Positions 33,424 to 42,383 are shown, counted from the stretch's first letter. The stretch is 64,000 nt of DNA from CAWGUU01 sp963825765 (GCA_963825765.1 CAWGUU010000022.1:20727-84726), one strand, 5' to 3'. Numbers and translations: made by a program. The notes: generated from the letters alone by a model not told the origin.

Positions 33424-35705
33424 TCGCCGTCCGCCAGCAGCGCCTGAAGCAGCGACACCGCACCGGGTTTGTCGAGGGGCTCGTTCCAGTTCCCGCACTT
33501 GGGTGACTGCACGCACGACGGGCACCCGGCCACGCAGCCGCACCGTGCCACCACGTCGAGGGTGACCTCCAGGTGCCGGCGGCCGGCGGCGAAACCCAGC
33601 TCGGCGATCCCGGCGCCGCCCGGGTAGCCGTCGTAGATCACGATCGTGGCCCGGCCAGTCTCGGCCTGCCAGTTCGTCGACAGCCCTCCGACGTCCCAGC
33701 GGTCGCAGATGGTGAACACCGGCAGGATCCCGATGGCGGCGTGCTCGACGGCGTGGACGGTTCCGAGCACCCGGGCGGCGTGGATGCCGGCCTCGACGAG
33801 CAGGTCGTCGTCGAGGGCGTACCAGAACCCCCGTGTGGTCAGCGTGGTCGGAGGCAGTTGCAGCGGCACCGTCTCCACCACCTCGCCGGTCGACCGCTTG
33901 CGCCGCTGGTAGGCGACGACGCGCTGGGTCACCTCCACCGGCCCGAGGAACAGCTCGGCCCGGCCGACACCGGACCCGTCGACAATCGTGTGCTCGTCGA
34001 CAGCGAGGATTGCGACTTCGGTCTCGGTGCGGGGCCGGGTCGTCTCGTCGACCGCCGCCGGCGCCACCCACGCCGCCCGGTCGTCGAGGTCGAGCCGCTC
34101 CACCCGAAACTGCCGGCCCTGGTGCAGGTACAGCGCCCCAGGGTGCACCGAGGAGAAGGCCCGGCCCTCGTCGACGGTGCCGATCAGACGGCCGTGGCCG
34201 TCGACGATGCGGTACTCGCTGGCCGACGACCCCGTCCGCAGCCCCACCCGGGGCGCCGGCGCACCCCTACCGGCGTAGACGGCGAGGCCGTCGCGCAGAC
34301 GGGCCTGGTCGGTCAGCACCAGCCGGCGCACGCCGTCCTCCAAATCCTCACCCCACCAGGCGTCGTCGGCCGGCGCCAGCGGCAGCTCGTAGGCGGCACA
34401 GGCCAGGTGGGGGCCCAGGACGAACGGGTTGGACGGGTTCACGACCGCCGGCTCGGGCGAACGGGTGAACAGCTCGCCCGGGTGGGCCATCCACCACTGG
34501 TCGAGCTGGTCCTCCCCCGCCACCAGCACCGCCGCCGACTGCTGGCACTGGCGGCCGGCCCGGCCGGCCTGCTGCCACATCGAGGCGATGGTGCCGGGGA
34601 AGCCGTCGAGGATGCAGGCGTCGAGCCCGCCGACGTCGATGCCCAGCTCCAGGGCGTTGGTTGCGGCCACGCCCCGGAGCCGGCCGCCGAACAGCTCGGC
34701 CTCGATCTCCCTGCGCTCCGACGCCAGGTACCCGCCCCGGTACGGCCGCACCAACGACGCCAGCTCGGCGGGCACCCGGCGGCGGGCCTCTGCCGCCACC
34801 AGCTCGGCGCCCAGGCGGCTGCGGGTGAAGGCGATGACGCGCGACCCTGCGGTCACCAGCCCGCCCAGCAGCCGGGCCGTCTCGTGGTGGCCCGACGCCC
34901 GGGTCCCCGCTGCCTCGTCGGTGATCGGCGGGTTCCACAGCACGAAGATCCGCTCACCGCGGGGCGACCCGTCGTCGGTGACCTCGGCCACCGCCAGCCC
35001 GCACAGCGCCGACGCAAGGGCGCCCGGCCCGCCGATGGTGGCCGAGCAGAACACGAACGTCGGGTTCGACCCGTAGTGGGCGCAGACCCGTCGCAGGCGG
35101 CGCAGCACGTGGGCCACGTGGCTCCCGAAGATCCCCCGGAGCATGTGCAGCTCGTCGACGGCGACGTAGCGCAGGCGGCCCAGGAAGCGGGCCCAGCGCT
35201 CGTGGTGCGGGAGGATCCCGACGTGCAGCATGTCGGGATTGGTCAGGATGGCGGTGGCCGACCGCCGCGCCCACGTGCGGGTTGACGCCGGTGTGTCGCC
35301 GTCGTACGTCGCCGCGACCACGCCCGACGCGTCCAACCCTCCCAACGAGCGGAACTGGTCCTGGGCCAATGCCTTGGTCGGGAACATCAGCAGGGCGGTG
35401 CCGCCGTCGAGCGCCGCCTCGGCCACCGGCAGCTGGTAGCAGAGCGACTTGCCCGACGCCGTGCCGGTGGAGACCGCCACCGACGTCCCGGACCGGGCCA
35501 GGTCGACCGCCTCCGCCTGGTGCGTCCACAGCCGACCGCCGGGAACGAGGGCGGCGACGGCGTCGGGAAGTGGGCTGGTCAGGGCCTGGTGGCGGGCGGC
35601 ACGAGCCGGGATACGCTCGACGTGCACGACCTGCCCGTCCTCGGCCAGGGCCTCGACCACGGCGGCGAGATCCACATCGAGGGTTTCTGGGAACGAGTAG
35701 GGCAC
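33420..35705 (-). CDS. mrfA: DEAD/DEAH helicase of the MrfA/YprA type
   Basis: A 761-residue SF2 helicase. Motif I STGTASGKSLCYQLP, motif II VDELHMLRG (DELH), motif III FCSATI, motif VI QQAGRAGRQCQQSA. The C-terminal DUF1998-type zinc site is RCGCVAGCPSCVQSPKCGNW. B. subtilis MrfA unwinds DNA in mitomycin repair, and Rv3649 is the likely mycobacterial counterpart. The GTG at 35705 is the first in-frame start compatible with the family; no clear ribosome site. Divergent from rsbV. Confidence 0.9.
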   Translation of the reverse strand: MPYSFPETLDVDLAAVVEALAEDGQVVHVERIPARAARHQALTSPLPDAVAALVPGGRLWTHQAEAVDLARSGTSVAVSTGTASGKSLCYQLPVAEAALDGGTALLMFPTKALAQDQFRSLGGLDASGVVAATYDGDTPASTRTWARRSATAILTNPDMLHVGILPHHERWARFLGRLRYVAVDELHMLRGIFGSHVAHVLRRLRRVCAHYGSNPTFVFCSATIGGPGALASALCGLAVAEVTDDGSPRGERIFVLWNPPITDEAAGTRASGHHETARLLGGLVTAGSRVIAFTRSRLGAELVAAEARRRVPAELASLVRPYRGGYLASERREIEAELFGGRLRGVAATNALELGIDVGGLDACILDGFPGTIASMWQQAGRAGRQCQQSAAVLVAGEDQLDQWWMAHPGELFTRSPEPAVVNPSNPFVLGPHLACAAYELPLAPADDAWWGEDLEDGVRRLVLTDQARLRDGLAVYAGRGAPAPRVGLRTGSSASEYRIVDGHGRLIGTVDEGRAFSSVHPGALYLHQGRQFRVERLDLDDRAAWVAPAAVDETTRPRTETEVAILAVDEHTIVDGSGVGRAELFLGPVEVTQRVVAYQRRKRSTGEVVETVPLQLPPTTLTTRGFWYALDDDLLVEAGIHAARVLGTVHAVEHAAIGILPVFTICDRWDVGGLSTNWQAETGRATIVIYDGYPGGAGIAELGFAAGRRHLEVTLDVVARCGCVAGCPSCVQSPKCGNWNEPLDKPGAVSLLQALLADGD

Positions 35706-35745
35706 GGGCTAGCGTTGCACCGGACGAAACAGTGGAGGAGCGGTC

Positions 35746-36087
35746 ATGGATTTGGGTCTCGACGTCACCGAGCGTGACGGGTACGCCATCCTCAGCGTAC
35801 GCGGCGAGGTCGACGTCTATACCGCCCCAAAGTTCCGCGAACGCCTCATCGAGTTGGTGGGCGAGGGCAAGTACCGCATCGTGGTCGACCTCGAGGGCGT
35901 CGACTTCCTCGACTCCACCGGCTTGGGCGTGCTCGTCGGGGGGCTCAAGCGCCTCCGCAGCCACGACGGTGACCTCTTCCTGGTGTGCACCAAGACCCGG
36001 ATCCTGAAGGTCTTCGAGATCACCGGCCTCACCAAGGTGTTCTCCATCTACGACTCGGTCGACGCCGCTGTCGGGAGTCAGGCCTAA
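35746..36087 (+). CDS. rsbV: Anti-sigma factor antagonist (STAS domain, RsbV-like)
   Basis: A 113-residue STAS protein. The conserved phospho-Ser site is visible in VDFLDSTGLGVLVGGLKRLR. Unphosphorylated, it would bind the anti-sigma kinase encoded next and free the sigma factor. GGAGGAG precedes the ATG at 35746. It lies 7 bp before rsbW. The sigma factor they control is not adjacent. Confidence 0.9.
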   Translation: MDLGLDVTERDGYAILSVRGEVDVYTAPKFRERLIELVGEGKYRIVVDLEGVDFLDSTGLGVLVGGLKRLRSHDGDLFLVCTKTRILKVFEITGLTKVFSIYDSVDAAVGSQA

Positions 36088-36094
36088 GGCCATC

Positions 36095-36556
36095 ATGGAC
36101 CCTCTCGCTGGGGACGCGGTCGAGCTGGAGATCCCGGCCAAGGCGGAGTTCGTGGCACTGGCGCGCCTGGCCGTATCGGCCATCGCCGCGGCCGACGGCG
36201 AGCTGGAGGACGAGCGGCTCGACGACCTGAAGCTGGCGGTGTCGGAGGCGTGCACCAACGCCATCGAGGCCCACAGCTCGATCGACACGGACGAGCGGGT
36301 GATCGTGCGCTGCTCGGTGGACGAGACCGGCCTGGAGGTCTGCATCGCCGACCGTGGCCCCGGCTTCGACCCGTCCCGGCTCCCCGACCATCCCCCCGTC
36401 ACCGACCCTGACCGCCTCAAGTTCGAGCGGGGCCTGGGCATCCCCCTGATCCGGGCCCTCGTCGACGAGGTCGGGTTCGATTCCTCGGAGCAGGGCACCG
36501 AGGTACGTCTGGTCATGCGTCACGGCCATCGCCGTGACGGCGCCTACGGCGCCTGA
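36095..36556 (+). CDS. rsbW: Anti-sigma regulatory factor (serine kinase, RsbW-like)
   Basis: A 153-residue GHKL ATPase: N-box KLAVSEACTNAIEAH, G1 box VCIADRGPGFDP and G2 box RGLGIPLIRALVDEV. It would sequester a sigma factor and phosphorylate the RsbV-like protein. Coupled to rsbV; no sigma gene follows, unlike the usual rsbVW-sigB order. The target may be elsewhere. Confidence 0.88.
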   Translation: MDPLAGDAVELEIPAKAEFVALARLAVSAIAAADGELEDERLDDLKLAVSEACTNAIEAHSSIDTDERVIVRCSVDETGLEVCIADRGPGFDPSRLPDHPPVTDPDRLKFERGLGIPLIRALVDEVGFDSSEQGTEVRLVMRHGHRRDGAYGA

Positions 36557-36559
36557 GCC

Positions 36560-36922
36560 ATGCCGAAGCTCCGCAAGCTCTTCCAACGTCTCACGGAGCC
36601 GATGTCGGAGGTCGACCTGGCCCGGCTGCGCGAGTTCTGCACCGACGTGCCGGGCGTGATCCCGATAGGGGCGGCCGTCGCCCGCCAGGAGGTCACCGTC
36701 GCCGGCGAGATCTCGTCGGTGCGCATCGTGCCCCGGGCCGGCTCACCGTCGCTGGAAGCCACCGTCAGCGACGGCAGCGGGTCGATCGTGGCCGTGTGGA
36801 CCGGCCGGCGCCACCTGGCCGGCGTCTGCCCGGGGCGGCGACTGGTGTTGAGCGGGCGGGGTGCCGACCAGAACGGCAACGGCCGCCTGGTCGTGCTCAA
36901 CCCCCTCTACGAGCTTCTCTGA
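36560..36922 (+). CDS. OB-fold nucleic-acid-binding domain protein (copy 1)
   Basis: A 120-residue protein. Residues about 35-118 form an OB fold (VARQEVTVAGEISSVRIVP, LEATVSDGSGSIVAVWTG, GRRLVLSGRG) ending in LNPLYELL. It matches the actinobacterial OB-fold family found near ceoB/ceoC (Rv2694c-like). The function is not known; nucleic-acid binding is inferred from the fold. It is 3 bp after rsbW and convergent with ceoC. A shorter paralogue lies at 44408. Confidence 0.8.
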   Translation: MPKLRKLFQRLTEPMSEVDLARLREFCTDVPGVIPIGAAVARQEVTVAGEISSVRIVPRAGSPSLEATVSDGSGSIVAVWTGRRHLAGVCPGRRLVLSGRGADQNGNGRLVVLNPLYELL

Positions 36923-36946
36923 CCCGGCTGGTCTATTCGGGCCGGT

Positions 36947-37687
36947 TCATCTCGCCGACTCCGGCCCCGCCGCCGTCGGTGCGGCCGCCGTCACCGGAGC
37001 AGCGGCGGTGGGCTCGACCACGGGCGCTGACGGCGTGCCGACAAGCAGGGCCTTCACCGCCAACTCCGTGTCCGGGGTCACCAACACCAGCACCTCGTCG
37101 CCGGCCTGCATCACCGTCTCGCCCCGGGGGACGATCACGTGCCGATCGCGGATGACGGCCACGATGGTGGCGTCCCGGGGCACACCGAGCTCGGAGATGG
37201 GCGTCGCCACCGCCGGCGAGCTGTCGGCGAGCGTGACCTCCACCAGGTGGGCGTCCTGGAACTGCAGCAGTCGCACCAGCGACCCTACCGACACCGCTTC
37301 CTCGACCAAGGCTGTCAGCAGGTGGGGGGTGGACACCGACACGTCGACCCCCCACGTCTCGTTGAACAGCCACTGGTTGGCCGGGTGATTGACCCTCGCC
37401 ACCACGCGGGGGACGGCGAACTCCTGCTTGGCCAGCAGGGAGATCACCAGGTTGTCCTCGTCGTCGCCGGTGGCGGCCACCACCACGTCGACCTCGCCCA
37501 GCCCGGCGTGATGCAACGACGACACCTCGCAGGCGTCGGCGACGACCCACGTCACGTCGAGGCCGACCCGCAGGCGGGCCACCAGGTCGGGGTCCTGCTC
37601 GATCAACATCACCTCGTGGCCGGCCTCCTTGAGGTCGGCGGCGATGTAGGTGCCGACGTTGCCGGCCCCGGCTATCGCGACTCTCAT
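36947..37687 (-). CDS. ceoC: TrkA-type potassium-channel regulatory protein (CeoC-like)
   Basis: A 246-residue cytoplasmic RCK protein. The Rossmann loop is GAGNVGTYIAADLKEAGHEV; a TrkA-C domain follows (residues about 140-220: VTLADSSPAVATPISELG). These proteins bind NAD(H) or nucleotides and gate potassium uptake. The ATG at 37687 is the last of seven start codons within a 14-bp tandem repeat. It is downstream of ceoB and linked to it by a chain of minicistrons. C-terminal tail is Ala/Pro-rich. Confidence 0.88.
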   Translation of the reverse strand: MRVAIAGAGNVGTYIAADLKEAGHEVMLIEQDPDLVARLRVGLDVTWVVADACEVSSLHHAGLGEVDVVVAATGDDEDNLVISLLAKQEFAVPRVVARVNHPANQWLFNETWGVDVSVSTPHLLTALVEEAVSVGSLVRLLQFQDAHLVEVTLADSSPAVATPISELGVPRDATIVAVIRDRHVIVPRGETVMQAGDEVLVLVTPDTELAVKALLVGTPSAPVVEPTAAAPVTAAAPTAAGPESAR

Positions 37688-37771
37688 GGCGCGACTCTCA
37701 TGGCGCGACTCTCATGGCGCGACTCTCATGGCGCGACTCTCATGGCGCGACTCTCATGTGGCGACCTTCAT
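37677..37771 (-). repeat. Seven-copy 14-bp tandem repeat forming six coupled minicistrons
   Basis: On the minus strand the unit is ATGAGAGTCGCGCC. ATG codons begin at 37771, 37757, 37743, 37729, 37715, 37701 and 37687, exactly 14 bp apart. The first copy is diverged (ATGAAGGTCGCCAC). Each of the first six encodes a 5-residue peptide (MKVAT or MRVAP) whose TGA overlaps the next ATG as ATGA; the ceoB stop overlaps the first ATG in the same way, and the last ATG starts ceoC. Confidence 0.9.
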
Positions 37772-38427
37772 TTGTGGGCCGTCCCGGTCAGCCTGGCCTC
37801 GAGCTCGTCGAGGGCGTCGAGGTGGACGGCCAGGTGCAGCATGTCGCCCTCCTGGCCGAGGAGCTCGGAGCTGAAGAGCCGGGCCCGTCCGGCACGCGAC
37901 AGCGCCACCAGCCGGAACTTGTCGCGCTCGTCGAGCTCGGCCAGCTTGCGCCCGGCCCAGCCGGCGGGGAGCGCCCGCTCGACCAGGCTGATCGTGCCCG
38001 ACGCGTCGGTCCACTCGCTGACCGACTTGTCGGGGAACAGCCGGCGCAGCACCTGGTCGGTGGTCCACGCCACCGTGGCCACGGTCTGGATGCCGAGGCG
38101 CTGGTAGATCACCGCCCGCCGGGGGTCGTAGATGCGGGCCACCACGTTGGGGATCTCGTAGGTCTCGCGGGCGATGCGGGCGGCCAGGATGTTGGAGTTG
38201 TCGCCGTTGGTGACGGCGGCCAGGGCACCGGCCTCCTCGATGCCGGCCTCCTCCAGGTGGCTCCTGTCGAACCCGAAGCCGAGGATCGCCTTGCCGCTGA
38301 ACTCCTCGGGCAGGTGCCGAAAGGCGTTGCGGTCCTTGTCGATGATGCTGACCGTGTGGCCGGCAGCCTCGACGGCGACGGCCAGCTCCGAACCGACCCG
38401 TCCGCATCCGATGACGACCACGTGCAT
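37768..38427 (-). CDS. ceoB: TrkA-type potassium-channel regulatory protein (CeoB-like)
   Basis: A 219-residue RCK protein: Rossmann loop VIGCGRVGSELAVAVEAAGH, a conserved ITNGDN-like segment (AAVTNGDNSNILAARIA), then a TrkA-C domain. It would pair with CeoC in gating a Trk/KimA-type transporter; CeoB and CeoC are adjacent in mycobacteria. Start ATG 38427 is chosen because the family begins MHVVVIG; an ATG at 38436 adds three residues. It is divergent from kimA copy 1, a natural partner. Confidence 0.88.
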   Translation of the reverse strand: MHVVVIGCGRVGSELAVAVEAAGHTVSIIDKDRNAFRHLPEEFSGKAILGFGFDRSHLEEAGIEEAGALAAVTNGDNSNILAARIARETYEIPNVVARIYDPRRAVIYQRLGIQTVATVAWTTDQVLRRLFPDKSVSEWTDASGTISLVERALPAGWAGRKLAELDERDKFRLVALSRAGRARLFSSELLGQEGDMLHLAVHLDALDELEARLTGTAHK

Positions 38428-38520
38428 CCGTGACATGCAACTCGCATCGAGGCTCGGATGACAACTCGCGACGAGGGCGGGCGAGCACCCTCGCGTTGTG
38501 ATCGACCGATCGTGCACGGG

Positions 38521-38526
38521 TAGCTT
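38521..38526 (+). promoter_or_regulatory. -10 box of leaderless kimA copy 1 promoter
   Basis: TAGCTT then 6 nt then GTG at 38533. The ceoB/kimA interval also carries a direct repeat CAACTCGC at 38438 and 38462, of unknown role. Confidence 0.5.
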
Positions 38527-38532
38527 GCCCCG

Positions 38533-40488
38533 GTGTACTCAGCGCTGAAGCGCCTGCTGGTGGGCCGGCCCATCGCAACCACCGAGGGCGAACACCGGCG
38601 GCTGCCCAAGACGGTGGCGCTCGCCACCTACTCGTCGGACGCGATCTCCTCCACCGCCTACGCCACCGAGGAGATCCTGATCGTGCTCACGGCCGGCGGG
38701 GCCGGCCTCGGTCTCGCCCTGTCCAAGCTGGTCCCGATCTCGATCGTCGTCGCCGTCCTGATCTTCATCGTCGTGGCGTCGTACCGGCAGACGATCTTCG
38801 CCTACCCCCAGGGCGGCGGCTCCTACCTGGTCAGCCGCGACAACCTGGGCAAGTACCCGTCCCTCGTGGCGGGCGCGTCGCTGCTCGTCGACTACATCCT
38901 GACGGTGGCGGTGTCCATCTCGGCCGGCGTGGCCGCCATCGTCTCCCTGCCGGCATTCCGGAGCCTGGCCGAGCACCGGGTGGCCGTCGGCATAGGTCTG
39001 ATCCTGCTCATCACCGTGCTGAACCTGCGGGGCCTCAAGGAGTCGGGGTCGCTGTTCGCCGTCCCCGCCTACACCTACATCGTCAGCCTGGCCCTGCTGA
39101 TCGGCTACGGGCTGATCCGGAGTTACTTCGGGGACCTCGGCCCCATCCCGCCCCCCGGACCGGGTGACGGGTTCACCGGCGTGCTGAGCGGCGGGAACCT
39201 CGGCCTGCTCCTGCTGCTCAAGGGCTTCTCGTCGGGCGCGGTGGCCCTCAGCGGGATCGAAGCCATCGCCGACGGCGTGCCCAACTTCAAGAAGAAGCCC
39301 TCCGAGGCCAAGAACGCGGCCGACACCCTGGCCATCATGGGCATCATCCTGGCCACCCTGTTCGTGGGCGTCTCGGTGCTGGCCCACCACCTGGCGCCGT
39401 ACCCGACCGAGCACGAGACGGTGATCTCCCAGATGGGCCACGCCGTCTACGGCGGGGGTCCCTTCTACGTCATCCTCCAGTTCGCCACCGCCTCCATCCT
39501 GACCCTCGCCGCCAACACCGCCTTCGCCGACTTCCCGCGGCTGTCGTCGATCATCGCCCGCGACGGCTACCTGCCCCGGCAGTTCATGAGCATGGGCGAC
39601 CGCCTGGTGTTCTCCAACGGCGTCGTGTTCCTGGCCGTGGCGGCCGGCGCGCTGCTGGCGGCCTTCGGCGGCGTCACCAACGCCCTGATCCCTCTCTACG
39701 CGGTGGGCGTCTTCACGTCGTTCACGCTCAGCCAGACCGGCATGGTCAAGAGGCACCTGAACCTCAAGGAGGCCGGTTGGAAGCGTGGGATCACGATCAA
39801 CGGCGTCGGCGCGGTGGCCACTGGCATCGTGCTGATGGTCGTGGCCGTGTCCAAGTTCACCGCTGGCGCCTGGTTGCCGATCATCGTCATCCCGTCGATC
39901 ATCGCCCTGTTCGTCGCCATTCGCCGCCACTACGACAGGGTCGGGAGCGTCCTGGCCATCACGCCCGACGAGGTCCGGCCCCAGCCGATGAACCACACGG
40001 TCATCGTGCTGGTCGGCAGGATCCACAAAGGCGTGCTCAAGGCCCTCGCCTACTCCCGGTCGCTGCGGCCCCAGCACATCGTCGCCCTCTACGTGTCCTT
40101 CGAGGAGGAGGACCAGCTGGCCATGGAGAAGCAGTGGCGGGACTTCAAGATCGACGTCCCCCTGGAGATCAAGTACTCCCGCTACCGGGAGCTGGTGCGC
40201 CCCGTGATCGAGTACATCGACGAGGTGGACGCCCGCTGGGGCGACGACACCGTCACCGTGGTCATCCCCGAGTTCGTGGTGGGTAAGTGGTGGGAGCAGG
40301 TCCTCCACAACCAGAGCGCCCTGATCCTGAAGGGCCGTCTCCTGTTCCGCCGCGGCACGGTGGTCACGTCGGTGCCGTACCACGTCGACGCCGAGGGGAG
40401 CGAGCACCGGGCCGGGTCGGCCGCCGAGGCCGCTACCCGGGAGGATCGCTCGGTTCGACGAGACGGTAACCAACCCCCGGCTCCGTGA
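38533..40488 (+). CDS. kimA: KimA-type potassium transporter (APC family), copy 1
   Basis: A 651-residue APC-superfamily protein close to KimA (YdaO): about 12 spans, a conserved start (LPKTVALATYSSDAISSTAY), SYRQTIFAYPQGGGSYLVSR, FSSGAVALSGIEAIADGVP, AANTAFADFPRLSSIIARDG and a C-terminal USP-like cytoplasmic domain (MNHTVIVLVGRIHKGVLKAL). KimA imports K+ with protons. The GTG start is leaderless. The last 56 nt overlap the convergent kdpE copy 1. It is surrounded by ceoBC and kdp genes, supporting a potassium role. Confidence 0.87.
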   Translation: MYSALKRLLVGRPIATTEGEHRRLPKTVALATYSSDAISSTAYATEEILIVLTAGGAGLGLALSKLVPISIVVAVLIFIVVASYRQTIFAYPQGGGSYLVSRDNLGKYPSLVAGASLLVDYILTVAVSISAGVAAIVSLPAFRSLAEHRVAVGIGLILLITVLNLRGLKESGSLFAVPAYTYIVSLALLIGYGLIRSYFGDLGPIPPPGPGDGFTGVLSGGNLGLLLLLKGFSSGAVALSGIEAIADGVPNFKKKPSEAKNAADTLAIMGIILATLFVGVSVLAHHLAPYPTEHETVISQMGHAVYGGGPFYVILQFATASILTLAANTAFADFPRLSSIIARDGYLPRQFMSMGDRLVFSNGVVFLAVAAGALLAAFGGVTNALIPLYAVGVFTSFTLSQTGMVKRHLNLKEAGWKRGITINGVGAVATGIVLMVVAVSKFTAGAWLPIIVIPSIIALFVAIRRHYDRVGSVLAITPDEVRPQPMNHTVIVLVGRIHKGVLKALAYSRSLRPQHIVALYVSFEEEDQLAMEKQWRDFKIDVPLEIKYSRYRELVRPVIEYIDEVDARWGDDTVTVVIPEFVVGKWWEQVLHNQSALILKGRLLFRRGTVVTSVPYHVDAEGSEHRAGSAAEAATREDRSVRRDGNQPPAP

Positions 40489-41155
40489 TCAGCCGGGGAC
40501 GCTCGGGATCGTCCTCCAGCTTCTTGCGCAGCTGGCTGGCGTAGACCCGCAGGTACTGCGTCTCGGTGCCGTACTCCGGGCCCCACACCTCCTGGAGGAT
40601 GGCCCGGTGGGTGAGCACCCGGCCCGGCCACCGGGCCAACAGGGCCAGGAAGGCGAACTCCTTCGGCGTGAGGTCCACGTGCCTCCCCTCGACGCTGACC
40701 TCGTGGCGGGCGATGTCGACCTGCAGGTCGCCCACCACCAGCACCGACTGGTCGACGGCGGCCCCGTCCTGACCGGGGGGGCGCCGGTTGCGCAGCGCCA
40801 CCCGGACCCGCGCCAGCAGCTCGGGCATCGAGAAGGGCTTGGTCACGTAGTCGTCGGCGCCCTCGTCGAGGGCGAGCACCTTGCGGCGCTCGGACCCCTC
40901 CGCCGACAGGACCACGATCGGCGTCTGCGCCCAGCCGCGGATGCGCCGGCAGACCTCGACCCCGTCGATGTCGGGCAGGTTGAGGTCGAGCACCAGAAGG
41001 TCGGGCGCTTCCAGCGCGGTCATGTCGATGGCCTGCTGGCCACTGGTGGCGGTCAACACCGAGTAGCCGCGGGCCTCCAAGCCGGCCCGCAACGCCCGCA
41101 GGATGGCCGGCTCGTCGTCCACCACCAGGATGGTGGCGGGTCTGACGGCGGTCAC
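40433..41155 (-). CDS. kdpE: KdpE-like response regulator (copy 1)
   Basis: A 240-residue OmpR-family regulator. Receiver domain: ILVVDDEPAILRAL, phospho-Asp in LLVLDLNLPDIDG, Lys in DYVTKPFSMPELLARV. Winged helix: LTPKEFAFLALLARWPGRVL, then RPRLITEPGVGYRL. It pairs with the kinase at 41244. GTG 41155 is set by similarity. A REP-like repeat lies between the two genes. It may act at the divergent kdpD/kimA promoter region. Confidence 0.87.
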   Translation of the reverse strand: MTAVRPATILVVDDEPAILRALRAGLEARGYSVLTATSGQQAIDMTALEAPDLLVLDLNLPDIDGVEVCRRIRGWAQTPIVVLSAEGSERRKVLALDEGADDYVTKPFSMPELLARVRVALRNRRPPGQDGAAVDQSVLVVGDLQVDIARHEVSVEGRHVDLTPKEFAFLALLARWPGRVLTHRAILQEVWGPEYGTETQYLRVYASQLRKKLEDDPERPRLITEPGVGYRLVEPSDPPG

Positions 41156-41169
41156 CGGCGGCCCCAGGC

Positions 41170-41220
41170 CGAACTGGTGACGCACAACCGCGCCAGGCGC
41201 GGCTGAGTCGCCCCAGTTCG
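41170..41220. repeat. Intergenic palindromic repeat, copy 3 (REP-like)
   Basis: Arms CGAACTGG (41170-41177) and CCAGTTCG (41213-41220) and core CCGCGC-CAG-GCGCGG at 41188-41202. It lies after the kdpD copy 1 stop and before kdpE copy 1, where it could reduce or stabilise the downstream mRNA. Confidence 0.65.
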
Positions 41221-41243
41221 GAGGGGGTGGCGGGGGTGGACCC

Positions 41244-42383
41244 TCACTGGCGGCGCACCGGCAGGGTGAACACGAACGTGGCGCCGCCGCCGGCGGTGCG
41301 CTCCACCCTGATCGTGCCGCCGTGGGCCTCGACGACGGCCTTGCAGATGGCCAGCCCGATGCCGCTCGACCGGCTGCCCTCCCCCCGGCGGAACGGCTCG
41401 AAGATGCGGTCGCGCTCCCAGTCGGGCACACCGAAGCCCTCGTCGGCGACCCGGACCTCGACCAGGTCACCCTTGGGGCGGGCGACGATGCGCACCGTGG
41501 AACCCGGCGGGGCGTGGCGGCCGGCGTTCTCCAGGAGGTTGGTCAGCACCAGCTCCAGCTGGGTGTAGTCGCCGTCGACCAGCGGCAGGTCCGGTGGCAG
41601 CTCCACCTGCAACCGGACGGCTCGGAACAGGCCCTTCAGCCGGCGGACGCGCTCGGCCACCAGCTCGTCGAGGGGCACCGCCTGGCGGTCCGGGCTGAAG
41701 GCGCCGGCCTCGATGCGGCTGAGGGAGAGGAGGTTGGCCACGATCCGGTCGAGGCGCTCGACCTCGTCGCACACCGTCGTCAGCAGCTCGACCCGGATGG
41801 GCTCGTCGTAGACGACCCCGTCCCGGAGGTCGGTGGTGACCGCCCGGATGGTGGCCAGTGGGGAGCGCAGGTCGTGGGACACCGACCGCAGGAGCGCCGA
41901 CCGCTGCTCGTCGACCCGCTTCAGCACCTCCATGCGAGCCACCTCCTCGCTGAGCCGAGCCCGCTCGGCGTCGGCCTCCTGCAGCCGCTCGTAGAGGCCG
42001 CGGACCTCGGCCTCCCGCGCCTCTGCCGCCCGCCGGCCGTCGGCCTCCCGCGCCACCAGCAGGCCCACCACGAGGGCCACGGCGAGGAACACGCCAAGCG
42101 CCACCCAGTCCTCCCAGGAGTCGACCTTGAGCTCGCCGTAGGGGGGGATGAACGCGAGGTTGAAGCATGCCGCCGCCGTCACCGCCACGCCGCCGGCCGC
42201 CACCGGTCCGCCCAGCACCCCCGCCGCCCCGACCGCCAGCACCAGCACGAGGGCCGGGACGGTCGTGGGGATGTCGGAGCGGAACGGGATCAGGGCCCCG
42301 ATCGTGACCGCCACCGACGCCAGACCGATCGCCGCGCCCAGCCACGGAGCCTCACCGGAGCGACGGAGACCGGTCATCGGCAC
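41244..42383 (-). CDS. KdpD-like sensor histidine kinase lacking the N-terminal half (copy 1)
   Basis: A 379-residue kinase equal to the C-terminal half of KdpD: DUF4118 membrane domain (four spans, residues about 15-110: VPALVLVLAVGAAGVLGG, VALGVFLAVALVVGLLV), coiled linker, HisKA with SVSHDLRSPLATIRAVT and HATPase with LTNLLENAGRHAPPG, DEGFGVPDWER and SSGIGLAICKAVVEAHGG. It has no KdpD/Usp sensor domain, unlike the copy at 50296. GTG 42383; ATG 42377 is an alternative. Confidence 0.87.
   Translation of the reverse strand: MPMTGLRRSGEAPWLGAAIGLASVAVTIGALIPFRSDIPTTVPALVLVLAVGAAGVLGGPVAAGGVAVTAAACFNLAFIPPYGELKVDSWEDWVALGVFLAVALVVGLLVAREADGRRAAEAREAEVRGLYERLQEADAERARLSEEVARMEVLKRVDEQRSALLRSVSHDLRSPLATIRAVTTDLRDGVVYDEPIRVELLTTVCDEVERLDRIVANLLSLSRIEAGAFSPDRQAVPLDELVAERVRRLKGLFRAVRLQVELPPDLPLVDGDYTQLELVLTNLLENAGRHAPPGSTVRIVARPKGDLVEVRVADEGFGVPDWERDRIFEPFRRGEGSRSSGIGLAICKAVVEAHGGTIRVERTAGGGATFVFTLPVRRQ

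Noticed and set aside
37677..37771. CRISPR-like array
   Set aside because: Units are contiguous 14-bp repeats with no spacers and no cas genes nearby.
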